Source: an uncultured Mollicutes bacterium
Lineage (GTDB): Bacteria; Bacillota_I; Bacilli_A; RFN20; CAG-826
Direction: 5' to 3'
Assembly: GCA_937893635.1 (NCBI GenBank)
Contig: CALBGF010000207.1
Span: forward strand, 1-19,239
DNA length: 19,239 nucleotides
In this document: one piece after another, positions 1 to 7,099 of the stretch
Position numbering within the stretch: the first letter of the stretch is position 1
How the letters are laid out: each line of letters opens with the position of its first letter
The notes under the pieces: model-generated
The model's input: the letters and a program-made list of their open reading frames with translations, nothing else
The model's database searches: none
What the model was told of the DNA's origin: nothing
Made by a program: the position numbers and the translations under genes

Positions 1-1945
1 TATTAATAGTAGAGATTAAGTTATTAGCGGTATTAACATTAGTATTAACTTTGTCATTAATCCAACTACGAATACTAGCTATATAAGTTAATGTTTGACC
101 GATTGTTACGTCGTCAATATCTACTTGAGCATTTACACTTTCTTTTTGCTCAGCAGTTAAGAGATTATAATGATTAAGAACCTTTTCTAATCTACCATCT
201 TTACCATCAATGAAAGCACAAATTCCATCATTGCCACCATCAGCACGTAGCTTATGCCATTCAGTTAAGAATGAATTTTCAGTATAAACAATTTGGAAAG
301 TAAACCAATGATGATATGAATTATAGCTATCATTTTCTTCGGTAGTAAATACAACTGAATATATTCCAGGTTCAGTAGGTGTATAATCTATTATTTGCTC
401 ATTGTATTCATAATGAACATCAGGAAATTTGACACCATCTGGTGGAGTTAGAACCGGAGTATGAGGATTACCATCGTATTCAAATACATTAGTATCAATA
501 GTAATTTCTGGATCAACCTTATCGGCCTTAGTAATTTCATACCAGTAATATGCTGATATTTCAGCGTAGGTATCTGTTTGTGTTACTTTTACATTATAAG
601 CGTATGTACCAGGTTCAGTAGGAGCTTCATCGCTATAATAAACTTCGTCTTTAGTATAATATGCTGTAGCAGTAGCATCAGCATCACCTAATTCATAAGA
701 GAATGTTGGTAATTCATTAGCTTTAAATTTTGCTCCACCTACACCTTCAACTGCTTCACCATTAGCTTTAATGGTGATTGATGTGGCTTTTCTTAAATTA
801 AACCAATAGTAGGAAGTAGTAGCAGAATAGTAATCACTTGCAGGGATACTAACATTATATGTATATGTACCAGGTTCATTAGGAAGTGTTTGACCTAAAA
901 TATCAGCACCATCATTCTTAGCAAAATGCCAAGTGACATTTGCACCATAATCAGTTTCAAATGAAAATGGATTTTCTGAACTATAAGAAATTGTAGCGCC
1001 GCCTGCTCTTGGATCAACAACTTTACCATCGAGTTTTATTTTTATTTTTGGAGCTGCTGCTTTAGGTGTATTAATATTAAACTCACGAATTACTAGACCA
1101 TTTCTAGATGCACCTTCTAAAACAGGAGTTAATTTTAGATAACGGGCATTTATGACATTTGCTAATTCAACATAAATGTCTTGTCCAGAATAATTCCCAA
1201 TGCTTTCATAATCAACTCCATTTGTTGAATATGATAGATTGATTTCCTCAAATATATCAGTAGTTCTATTACTTGTACCAGATGCTAGTTTGATATTGTT
1301 AATTTCAACGTTATCACCATAATCTAAAATGACATTTGAATTTGATGTATATTGCCAATCAAAATAAGCAAATGTACTATAATCAAAATCAGCCATATCG
1401 TTTATATCATATCCTGGCACGATAGTGAAATTATTTTGAGTAACAACAGGTTTATAATAGGCAAATACATCATATAATCTAACCCATGCTCCACGATTAC
1501 CAGTAGAAAGCAATTTAATTGCAGTAGTAGTTATATTGCTTGAAAACTCTACAATACCTGAACTTGCATCTACTTCATCACTTGCATCTTCCCAATTACC
1601 ATCAGTGTTTTTGTAAACGACCTTAAATTTGTAGTAGTCGCTTGTGCTAAATAAGAAAGATAAGCGATTAAATGTTTGAGGGCTAGAATAATTTAATTGA
1701 ATGTAGTCACCTGCTTCAAAAACTTTTGCAAACCAAACAGCAGATTGTTTGTCATCATCAATAGCCCAATCAAGTTGACTACCAGAATAATAACTATTAA
1801 CATTTGATGTGATAGTAATTTCGTTAGTAGTTACGTCGCTATCATCAGCTAAAACATTATTTACGTTTTTACTATTTGTTAACATTACGCTTAATGCGGT
1901 GGCGATGGTAGCCATACCTAGAACTAATAATTTTTTGTTCTTCAT
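1..1945 (-). CDS. Secreted discoidin / Ig-like repeat surface protein (C-terminus outside window)
   Basis: The frame is open for 648 codons from an ATG at 1945 to the window edge, so this is the N-terminal part of a larger protein. It begins MKNKKLLVLGMATIATAL, a signal peptide that probably ends near VLA/DD (about residue 35). Residues about 38-165 and 166-290 look like two F5/8 type C (discoidin) domains, which usually bind glycans. Three Ig-like/MBG-type repeats of about 85-90 residues follow (about 290-550). Each carries a P(N/T)EPGxY motif and most end with a YYW-type stretch; the third contains FEYDGNPHTP, typical of MBG domains. From about residue 556 a helical segment begins with FLTEWHKLRADGG. 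No catalytic domain is visible in the part present. Clostridial glycosidases and adhesins have similar accessory domains. Role in binding host or dietary glycans is inferred; whether it is an enzyme or anchored to the wall cannot be seen. RBS AAGGAG lies 12 bases before the ATG. Confidence 0.85.
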   Translation of the reverse strand, partial: MKNKKLLVLGMATIATALSVMLTNSKNVNNVLADDSDVTTNEITITSNVNSYYSGSQLDWAIDDDKQSAVWFAKVFEAGDYIQLNYSSPQTFNRLSFLFSTSDYYKFKVVYKNTDGNWEDASDEVDASSGIVEFSSNITTTAIKLLSTGNRGAWVRLYDVFAYYKPVVTQNNFTIVPGYDINDMADFDYSTFAYFDWQYTSNSNVILDYGDNVEINNIKLASGTSNRTTDIFEEINLSYSTNGVDYESIGNYSGQDIYVELANVINARYLKLTPVLEGASRNGLVIREFNINTPKAAAPKIKIKLDGKVVDPRAGGATISYSSENPFSFETDYGANVTWHFAKNDGADILGQTLPNEPGTYTYNVSIPASDYYSATTSYYWFNLRKATSITIKANGEAVEGVGGAKFKANELPTFSYELGDADATATAYYTKDEVYYSDEAPTEPGTYAYNVKVTQTDTYAEISAYYWYEITKADKVDPEITIDTNVFEYDGNPHTPVLTPPDGVKFPDVHYEYNEQIIDYTPTEPGIYSVVFTTEENDSYNSYHHWFTFQIVYTENSFLTEWHKLRADGGNDGICAFIDGKDGRLEKVLNHYNLLTAEQKESVNAQVDIDDVTIGQTLTYIASIRSWINDKVNTNVNTANNLISTIN

Positions 1946-1992
1946 TTTTTAATTTGTCTCCTTTTTTTAACAAAATAAATTAATTACACTTA

Positions 1993-2022
1993 ATTGTAAG
2001 CGTTTTACTTGATGGTTGTCAA
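1993..2022 (-). promoter_or_regulatory. Promoter of the secreted discoidin protein
   Basis: Read on the reverse strand there is a perfect -35 TTGACA (2017-2022), an 18-base spacer and a -10 TACAAT (1993-1998). It lies about 50 bases upstream of the ATG at 1945. It is the only near-consensus -35/-10 pair I found in the window, suggesting strong, possibly regulated expression. Confidence 0.7.
1996..2009. promoter_or_regulatory. Possible cre-like / LacI-family operator over the promoter
   Basis: The forward-strand sequence TGTAAGCGTTTTAC lies between the -35 and -10 of the discoidin-protein promoter and overlaps the -10. The outer GTAA...TTAC arms are inverted repeats around a central CG. It resembles a CcpA cre site (TGWAANCGNTNNCA), but the 3' half appears shifted by one T. 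Carbon catabolite repression of a glycan-related secreted protein would make sense but is inferred. Confidence 0.35.
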
Positions 2023-2056
2023 TAAGTGTTTATATTTTTTCGGCATTTTATATAAT

Positions 2057-2088
2057 AAAAGGAGCCAAAAAGCAAAGTTTATGGCTCC
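2057..2088 (-). terminator. Terminator downstream of the FakA middle-domain gene
   Basis: The arms GGAGCCA (2061-2067) and TGGCTCC (2082-2088) form a perfect 7-bp stem. On the reverse strand it is followed by TTTTATTATA, as expected for a Rho-independent terminator, and it sits just after the stop at 2128. Confidence 0.75.
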
Positions 2089-2127
2089 GATTTTTAAAAA
2101 TTAAGAAACTAAAATAATAAATATTAG

Positions 2128-2379
2128 TTATCCTTTTAGTCCACGAGATTGTCTATCCATATCTTCAACAACAATATCATAGATTTCTCCTAAACTAGCG
2201 CAGTATTCTAATACTTTCCAAGGCTCATTAGTGTGATAGTGAATTTTAATAAGTTCATCATCACCTACAGCAAGTAAGCAATCTCCTTTAAAGTTGTTAG
2301 TAAAATAGTCATTTATAGCATCTTCATTTAAATTTTTACCCTCAATTAATAGTTGTGTGTCATAGCGATATTCAATCAT
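2128..2379 (-). CDS. Stand-alone FakA middle-domain protein
   Basis: This 83-residue protein matches only the middle domain of FakA/YloV, the DhaL-fold kinase that phosphorylates FakB-bound fatty acids in Bacillota. Matching elements are YDTQLLIEG (6-14), GDDELIKIHYHT (39-50), KVLEYC (55-60) and VEDMDRQ (71-77). The N-terminal kinase domain and the C-terminal domain are absent, and both ends are clean, so it looks like a genuine small gene rather than a fragment. As I recall, the FakA middle domain binds zinc through one Cys and two His. Here both His (47, 49) are kept, but the position of the Cys (YCT in FakA) is Asp7 (YDT). RBS AAAGAGG lies 7 bases before the ATG. It is divergent from greA. 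It could modulate a full FakA/FakB system elsewhere; this is inference. Confidence 0.75.
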   Translation of the reverse strand: MIEYRYDTQLLIEGKNLNEDAINDYFTNNFKGDCLLAVGDDELIKIHYHTNEPWKVLEYCASLGEIYDIVVEDMDRQSRGLKG

Positions 2380-2420
2380 TTTTAAACCTCTTTCTGTCAG
2401 TAAATACTATTGACAAATCT

Positions 2421-2429
2421 ATTGTAGCA
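2421..2429 (-). promoter_or_regulatory. Extended -10 promoter of the FakA middle-domain gene
   Basis: On the reverse strand TGCTACAAT gives a TGn extension and a -10 TACAAT (2421-2426), about 42 bases upstream of the ATG at 2379. No convincing -35 is seen. Confidence 0.45.
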
Positions 2430-2471
2430 TATTTTGTTAAGAAAGGCGTAAAACATAATAAATTTTCCTAA

Positions 2472-2480
2472 TTTGTCGAA
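2472..2480 (+). promoter_or_regulatory. Possible Spo0A box between divergent genes
   Basis: TTTGTCGAA is a perfect match to the Spo0A box consensus (TTTGTCRAA). It lies in the divergent region between the FakA middle-domain gene and greA, about 50 bases upstream of the -10 of the former and 80 upstream of the -10 of greA. A chance match in 19 kb is quite possible, and a Spo0A gene is not in the window. Confidence 0.3.
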
Positions 2481-2558
2481 TAGGAACGAGTTTTAACTTA
2501 TAATTTTGATTTTTAATGAAAACTTATAAAAAAATAGGTGGAATTATTCTAATTATAT

Positions 2559-2567
2559 TGATATAAT
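2559..2567 (+). promoter_or_regulatory. Extended -10 promoter of greA
   Basis: TGATATAAT combines a TGn extension with a perfect TATAAT (2562-2567). The -35 region is poor. The predicted leader is only about 16 bases and starts close to the ribosome binding site GAGGTGAT. Confidence 0.55.
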
Positions 2568-2589
2568 TATTTGTGCTTGAGGTGATATT

Positions 2590-3072
2590 ATGGCATTAGA
2601 GAAAAAAATTACAATTACAAAACGTGGTCGTGAAGCCTTAGAAAGTGAATTAAGAAATTTAATCGATGTAGTTCGTCCAGAAGTTATCGAGCAATTAAAA
2701 GCCGCTCGTGCACAAGGTGACTTATCTGAAAACGCTGACTATGATGCAGCTAGAGATAAACAAGCCCAAGTCGAACATCGTATTAGCGAAATTGAAAACA
2801 TTCTTTCTAATTGTGAAGTAGTTGATGAAAAACCTTTAGATTCTAAGGTAGTATCATTAGGTACTAAAGTTACTTTTAAAGATTTATCTGATAATACCGA
2901 ACATACTGTGGAAATTGTTGGTTCAGTAGAAGCAGATCCACTTCATGATTTAATTTCTAACGAATGTCCAATTGGTTTAGCAATGATTGGTAAACATGTT
3001 GGTGAGCGCACTGTTGTAGAAACTAGTGAGCCATATGAAATTGAAATTCTAAATATTACTTTAGATGACTAA
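2590..3072 (+). CDS. greA: Transcription elongation factor GreA
   Basis: GreA binds in the RNA polymerase secondary channel and stimulates cleavage of backtracked transcripts. The 160-residue length is normal for the family. Residues 1-75 form the N-terminal coiled coil; the tip motif GDLSENADY (43-51) carries the acidic pair Asp44 and Glu47 that corresponds to the catalytic tip. Residues about 80-160 are the FKBP-like C-terminal domain, including the KVTFKD and PIGLAMIGKHVGE segments. The ATG is preceded by TTGAGGTGATATT, a strong Shine-Dalgarno sequence. The gene has its own promoter and a terminator directly downstream, so it appears monocistronic. Confidence 0.97.
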   Translation: MALEKKITITKRGREALESELRNLIDVVRPEVIEQLKAARAQGDLSENADYDAARDKQAQVEHRISEIENILSNCEVVDEKPLDSKVVSLGTKVTFKDLSDNTEHTVEIVGSVEADPLHDLISNECPIGLAMIGKHVGERTVVETSEPYEIEILNITLDD

Positions 3073-3088
3073 TGTAATTTGAAAAATG

Positions 3089-3117
3089 ACACCTGAAAAA
3101 AATCAGGTGTTTTTTTT
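3089..3117 (+). terminator. Terminator of greA
   Basis: The perfect arms ACACCTGA (3089-3096) and TCAGGTGT (3103-3110) form an 8-bp stem with an A6 loop, followed by seven T (3111-3117). It stands 16 bases after the greA stop. Confidence 0.93.
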
Positions 3118-3136
3118 CGCTTTTTTGAAAATGCAT

Positions 3137-3152
3137 CACTATATAATTAGTG
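3137..3152 (+). promoter_or_regulatory. -10 promoter element of comEA framed by an inverted repeat
   Basis: A perfect TATAAT (3142-3147) is flanked on both sides by the 5-bp inverted repeat CACTA/TAGTG. It lies 16 bases upstream of the ATG at 3164, partly touching the Shine-Dalgarno GAGGTGAT. The symmetry could be an operator or accidental. No good -35 is visible. Confidence 0.4.
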
Positions 3153-3163
3153 AGGTGATATTT

Positions 3164-3700
3164 ATGGGAAAAATTGCAATTATCGGTGCAATCCTAACAG
3201 TAGTTTTGATGTTTGTCTTTACAAAGATTGATCCAAACTTAAATGGAAATGGAGGAAATGATAGTAATATCGTTAGTGTGGTTAAAGAATATGTCACATG
3301 TACGATAAGTGGGGAAGTCAATCGACCTGGTAAGTATGTATTAAATAATAATTCTACATTATTAGATTTAATAACTAATGCTGGAGGAATTACCGCTAAT
3401 GCAGATGACTTGGCGTATAATCCATCTTTGTTATTAGAGGATAATGGAGAATATTATATTGCTAAAAAATCTGCTACTCCAGATACTTGTGTGATGGAAA
3501 CAATTAAAAAAGTTAATATCAATTTAGCTAGTAAAGAAGAATTAATGACTGTTAATGGTATTGGTGCCACCATAGCGCAAGCAATTGTTAATTATCGTAA
3601 CGAAAATGGTGATTTTACTTGTTTAGAACAATTAAAAGAAGTTACCGGCATTGGCAATTCAACTTTTGAAAAAATCAAAGATTATTTAACTTTATATTAA
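3164..3700 (+). CDS. comEA: Competence DNA receptor ComEA
   Basis: ComEA is the membrane-anchored double-stranded DNA receptor of the transformation machinery, acting on the outer face of the membrane. The 178-residue protein has one transmembrane segment (about 3-20) and an SLBB domain (about 44-100, with SGEVNRPGKY). Two helix-hairpin-helix motifs follow: VNINLAS at 117-123 with NGIG at 131-134, and TGIG at 161-164. I start it at ATG 3164 because it follows TGAGGTGATATTT by normal spacing. An upstream in-frame ATG at 3086 would run through the greA terminator and is rejected. comEC follows with only one base between. The comEB gene found between the two in Bacillus is absent. Confidence 0.93.
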   Translation: MGKIAIIGAILTVVLMFVFTKIDPNLNGNGGNDSNIVSVVKEYVTCTISGEVNRPGKYVLNNNSTLLDLITNAGGITANADDLAYNPSLLLEDNGEYYIAKKSATPDTCVMETIKKVNINLASKEELMTVNGIGATIAQAIVNYRNENGDFTCLEQLKEVTGIGNSTFEKIKDYLTLY

Positions 3701-3701
3701 T

Positions 3702-5648
3702 ATGCTTGGTGCTATTATTGGTTTAATAATAGGAACGCTAACTTCAAAAAACATTTTCTTTATTTTATTTTTAGTATTTCCATTTATTCGCTGGTATAAA
3801 GATTTTCATAAATTATTGATTGTTTTACTATTTTTTACTTATGGACTTCTTACTTGCTTGTTAGCAAAAGTAAATACTTTTTCTAGCAATACATATTTAT
3901 TAGTGATAGAAGCAAAAGAAAATTATGTTATTGCTAGGAACTTATTTTCTAAGTGTTATATATCGGCAAAAGGAAATGATTTAGAAATCGGTGATATTAT
4001 AAAAGTGGATGGCATAGTTAAAGAATTAGATATGCACGCTATTGAATCACATTTTGATTTTAAAAATTATTTAAATAATAATGGAATATATTATGAGTTT
4101 TCAGTTGGAAAAATGGAAAAGATTTTATCTTTATTTTTTCCAATAAAGAAGATAGCAATATTTTTAACTAATAAATATGATGAATTAACTAGTGAATTAG
4201 CAAAATCATTAGTGTTTGGATATAGTTCAAAAACCATTAATAATTTATTTTCTAATAATTCATTTCGCTATATGTTAACATTAAATTCTTCCATTCTTGC
4301 TTTTGAAATGTATTTAATAGTAAATTTATTTAAAAAAACAAAACCAAAAGCAATCAAAATAGTAATATGCATTATTGGATCATTGTTATTTATATTGTTG
4401 TTTTTTAAAAAGTCATTATTAAAATTTTTGTTATTTATGATAGCTAAAAAGTTAAGAAAAGAAAAACAATTATCACTAATTAAATTATCGGAATTGATTT
4501 TGCTTATTTACTTGATTATATCGCCATTTAATTTTTATTCTTATGGAATATGGTATTCATTAATAATTATTAATTATTTTAATTTATGTCTAAAAAAAGT
4601 AAAAAATAAGGCAATTTATATAGCAATATTATTGATAATTTTAAACTATGTTTTTAATGGATATATTCCGATTACTTTATCAATAATGCGAATCGTTTTG
4701 CAGCCTATAATTTTAATATATGAACTTATTGTAATGCTATTAATGTTTATACCAATTCATATTAATTTAGCAACATATAGCAAGGGCATTATTTGGCTAT
4801 TAAATATTGCTAAAAATTTTGATTTTTCTTTTTATCCAATTGATTCTTTGGTATTAAAAATAGTAACAATAGCCATGTATATAATGTTTTTATATTTTAT
4901 TAATATTAAATATAATAAATTTAGCAAAAGTATCTTTTTAATTATGTCCTTAACTTTGACAGTATTTTCTTTACCGATTAATAATTATATTTATGATTAT
5001 TTATATGCAATCGATGTTGGTCAAGGTGATTGTTCTTTAATAGTACATAAAAATAAGACAATATTAATTGATACCGGTGGTCTTACTTATGAAGATATTG
5101 CCGCTACAACATTAATACCATTTTTTAGAAAGGTACATGTGAATAAAATAGATTATGTAATATGTTCACATAGCGACCATGATCATATTGGAGCTTTAGA
5201 TTCTTTAAAACAACTAATGAAAGTAAAAAATATAATTAATGAAAGAAGTCAATTTCCATTAAATGTTAATGGCTTAATATTTGAAAATTTAAATAATTAC
5301 GATTATAAAAATGAAAATGACTCATCTCTTGTTAATAAATTTACTTTTATTGGTTTGACTTTTTTATATATGGGAGATGCATCAACTACTATTGAAAAGA
5401 AAATAGTTAATGATTACGATTTAAAAGATGTTGATATTATTAAACTTGGACATCATGGGTCAAGCACAAGTACAAGTGAAGAACTTTTAGATGCTACAAC
5501 ACCAAAAGAGGTAATAATATCATTGGGTCATAATAACTATTATGGATTTCCGAATAAAGTTGTTTTAGAGCGACTTAATAAAAGAAATATAAAAATTCGA
5601 AGAAGTGATATTGAAGGAACAATTATATACAAAAAACTTATTTTTTAA
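3702..5648 (+). CDS. comEC: ComEC/Rec2-type DNA uptake channel, divergent core
   Basis: ComEC forms the channel through which single-stranded DNA enters the cytoplasm. This 648-residue protein has N-terminal membrane segments (1-62) and a DUF4131-like soluble part (about 68-150, with GDIIKVDGIVKE and HFDFKNYLNNNGIYY). A hydrophobic competence core follows (about 165-430), then a metallo-beta-lactamase-like domain from about 434. That last domain has VGQGD, a metal-binding HSDHDH near 488, MGDAS and GHHGS near 582, so its nuclease-type site looks intact. The core is odd: the HLLAISGLH-type motif that marks the family reads roughly RYMLTLNSSILAF here. It is translated right after comEA. The family assignment is secure; transport function is less certain because of the divergent core. 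Confidence 0.9.
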   Translation: MLGAIIGLIIGTLTSKNIFFILFLVFPFIRWYKDFHKLLIVLLFFTYGLLTCLLAKVNTFSSNTYLLVIEAKENYVIARNLFSKCYISAKGNDLEIGDIIKVDGIVKELDMHAIESHFDFKNYLNNNGIYYEFSVGKMEKILSLFFPIKKIAIFLTNKYDELTSELAKSLVFGYSSKTINNLFSNNSFRYMLTLNSSILAFEMYLIVNLFKKTKPKAIKIVICIIGSLLFILLFFKKSLLKFLLFMIAKKLRKEKQLSLIKLSELILLIYLIISPFNFYSYGIWYSLIIINYFNLCLKKVKNKAIYIAILLIILNYVFNGYIPITLSIMRIVLQPIILIYELIVMLLMFIPIHINLATYSKGIIWLLNIAKNFDFSFYPIDSLVLKIVTIAMYIMFLYFINIKYNKFSKSIFLIMSLTLTVFSLPINNYIYDYLYAIDVGQGDCSLIVHKNKTILIDTGGLTYEDIAATTLIPFFRKVHVNKIDYVICSHSDHDHIGALDSLKQLMKVKNIINERSQFPLNVNGLIFENLNNYDYKNENDSSLVNKFTFIGLTFLYMGDASTTIEKKIVNDYDLKDVDIIKLGHHGSSTSTSEELLDATTPKEVIISLGHNNYYGFPNKVVLERLNKRNIKIRRSDIEGTIIYKKLIF

Positions 5649-5650
5649 TG

Positions 5651-5656
5651 TATAAT
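5651..5656 (+). promoter_or_regulatory. Possible -10 box upstream of holA
   Basis: TATAAT lies just after the comEC stop and 24 bases before the holA ATG, preceded directly by TG. No good -35 is present. It may give holA its own transcript in addition to read-through from comEA-comEC. Confidence 0.35.
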
Positions 5657-5680
5657 AATTTGTAAGCGAGGTGTTCATCA

Positions 5681-6652
5681 ATGGTTATTATTTTATTTGG
5701 TGTACAAGATTTAATGCTTAAATCAACCTTAAAGAAGGTTACTAATGAACAAATTAAAGAAATTAATGAGTTCAATTTTGTTACGTACAACGCTTTAGAG
5801 TGTGAAATATTAGATGTAATGTATGAAGCAACTTTAATGCCTTTAGGTGAAGATAAAAGAGTAATTGTTGTTGAAAATGCTAGCTTTTTAAGTGCTGAAA
5901 AAGTAAAAAAGAATACCTTAAGTAAAGAACAAGAAAAAGCAATAATTGATTATATTAAAATACCTAATGATGCGACTGAATTGATTTTTATAGTTCACAA
6001 TGAAAAAATTGATGATAAAAGTCCAATTGTTAAACTTGTAAAAGAAAAAGGCCGTATTATTGAAGCAATGAATCCAAGTGATAAAGATTGGATTAAGTAT
6101 GCCGAAAAATTATTTGCAAATTACGGAATTACTGCTTCATTTAACGTTATTGATGAATTCACTAAAAGAACAAATAAAGACGCCATGCTTATGAACAACG
6201 AGGTTAAAAAACTAGCGCTTTATAGTAATAGTATTACAATGTCTGATTTAGATTTGTTAGTAGCACGTCCATTAGAAGATAAAATATTAAACTTATGCAC
6301 ATTAATTGTTACTAATAAAAAGAAAGAAGCAATAAGTTTATATCGTGATTTGTTAGTCAAAAATGAAGAACCAGTAGCGATGATTTCTTTAATTGCCACA
6401 CAATTAAGATTGTTTGTTGATGTTTTTACATTAAATGATGCTGGCTTATCTCAAGGAGAAATTGCAAATGAATTAAATATACATCCATATCGTATTAAAC
6501 TTGCTTTGGATAATCGTCGTTACATTCGTTTAAGTTCATTAAAGAATGAAATTGAGAATCTTTATCAATTAGATTACGATATTAAAAGTGGTAAAGTTGA
6601 TCGCTTTTATGGACTTGAAATGTTTATTTTGAATTTTAATAAAATAGATTAA
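5681..6652 (+). CDS. holA: DNA polymerase III delta subunit
   Basis: The delta subunit is the clamp-loader component that opens the sliding clamp. The 323-residue length and position between comEC and rpsT match YqeN/HolA of Bacillus. The N-terminal part has the family pattern ILFGVQDLMLKSTLKK followed by an acidic region and PLGEDKRVIVVENASF, the degenerate AAA+ fold without a Walker A lysine motif. The middle includes KLFANYGITASFNVIDEF and LMNNEVKKLALY. The C-terminal collar domain (about 205-323) includes LRLFVDVFTL and HPYRIKLALDN. Shine-Dalgarno GCGAGGTG precedes the ATG. The downstream terminator is shared with the convergent rpsT. Confidence 0.93.
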   Translation: MVIILFGVQDLMLKSTLKKVTNEQIKEINEFNFVTYNALECEILDVMYEATLMPLGEDKRVIVVENASFLSAEKVKKNTLSKEQEKAIIDYIKIPNDATELIFIVHNEKIDDKSPIVKLVKEKGRIIEAMNPSDKDWIKYAEKLFANYGITASFNVIDEFTKRTNKDAMLMNNEVKKLALYSNSITMSDLDLLVARPLEDKILNLCTLIVTNKKKEAISLYRDLLVKNEEPVAMISLIATQLRLFVDVFTLNDAGLSQGEIANELNIHPYRIKLALDNRRYIRLSSLKNEIENLYQLDYDIKSGKVDRFYGLEMFILNFNKID

Positions 6653-6666
6653 TTAAACTGAGTAAT

Positions 6667-6700
6667 AAAAAAGCCCCGCAATTTGCAGGGCGATTTTTAT
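6667..6700. terminator. Bidirectional terminator between holA and rpsT
   Basis: The arms GCCCCGCA (6673-6680) and TGCAGGGC (6684-6691) form a stem with one internal mismatch. It is flanked by six A on the left and ATTTTTATTTTT on the right. It therefore has a T tract on either strand and can end both convergent genes. Confidence 0.85.
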
Positions 6701-6712
6701 TTTTAATACAAC

Positions 6713-6979
6713 TTAAGCTTTTAAACTATTGACTAAGGCTTGAAGATGGCTCTTTTGTCTAGCAGCGGTATTTTTACTTTGAACACCTTTTGATACTGAT
6801 TTATCAATTTTAGCAACAGCTACTTTAAGTGCAGCTTCAGCTTTTTCTAAATCTTTTGCTTCAACAGCTAAACGAACTTTTTTCATTTCTGTTTTTACTG
6901 CAGTTTTAACACTTACATTGTTGGAGCGACCCTTTTCGTTAGTTCTAATTCTTTTTACTTGTGATTTAATATTTGCCAT
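6713..6979 (-). CDS. rpsT: 30S ribosomal protein S20
   Basis: S20 binds 16S rRNA in the body of the small subunit. The 88-residue protein begins MANIKSQVKRIRTNEKGR and is rich in Lys/Arg and Ala, with three long helices; it ends HLQALVNSLKA. Length and sequence fit the family. The start at 6979 is chosen because it follows ACGAGGTGAAATT on the reverse strand. A longer in-frame start at 7018 would add a non-homologous extension. Its reversed orientation between holA and gpr is the same as in Bacillus subtilis. Confidence 0.96.
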   Translation of the reverse strand: MANIKSQVKRIRTNEKGRSNNVSVKTAVKTEMKKVRLAVEAKDLEKAEAALKVAVAKIDKSVSKGVQSKNTAARQKSHLQALVNSLKA

Positions 6980-7099
6980 AATTTCACCTCGTTTCAAAAC
7001 ACGAAAAAAGTTTACCATAATATGAGATTATATTCAATAGTTTTGACCATTTTTTCATTAAATAAGTGAAAATGATAAATAATAATTTTAGGTGATAAA

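Noticed and set aside
3086..3163. Longer start for comEA at 3086
   Set aside because: It would translate through the greA terminator hairpin and lacks a ribosome binding site; ATG 3164 has a strong one.
3139..3321. Reverse-strand open frame of 60 codons
   Set aside because: Lies opposite comEA, has no homology or ribosome binding site that I can see, and is a shadow of the real gene.
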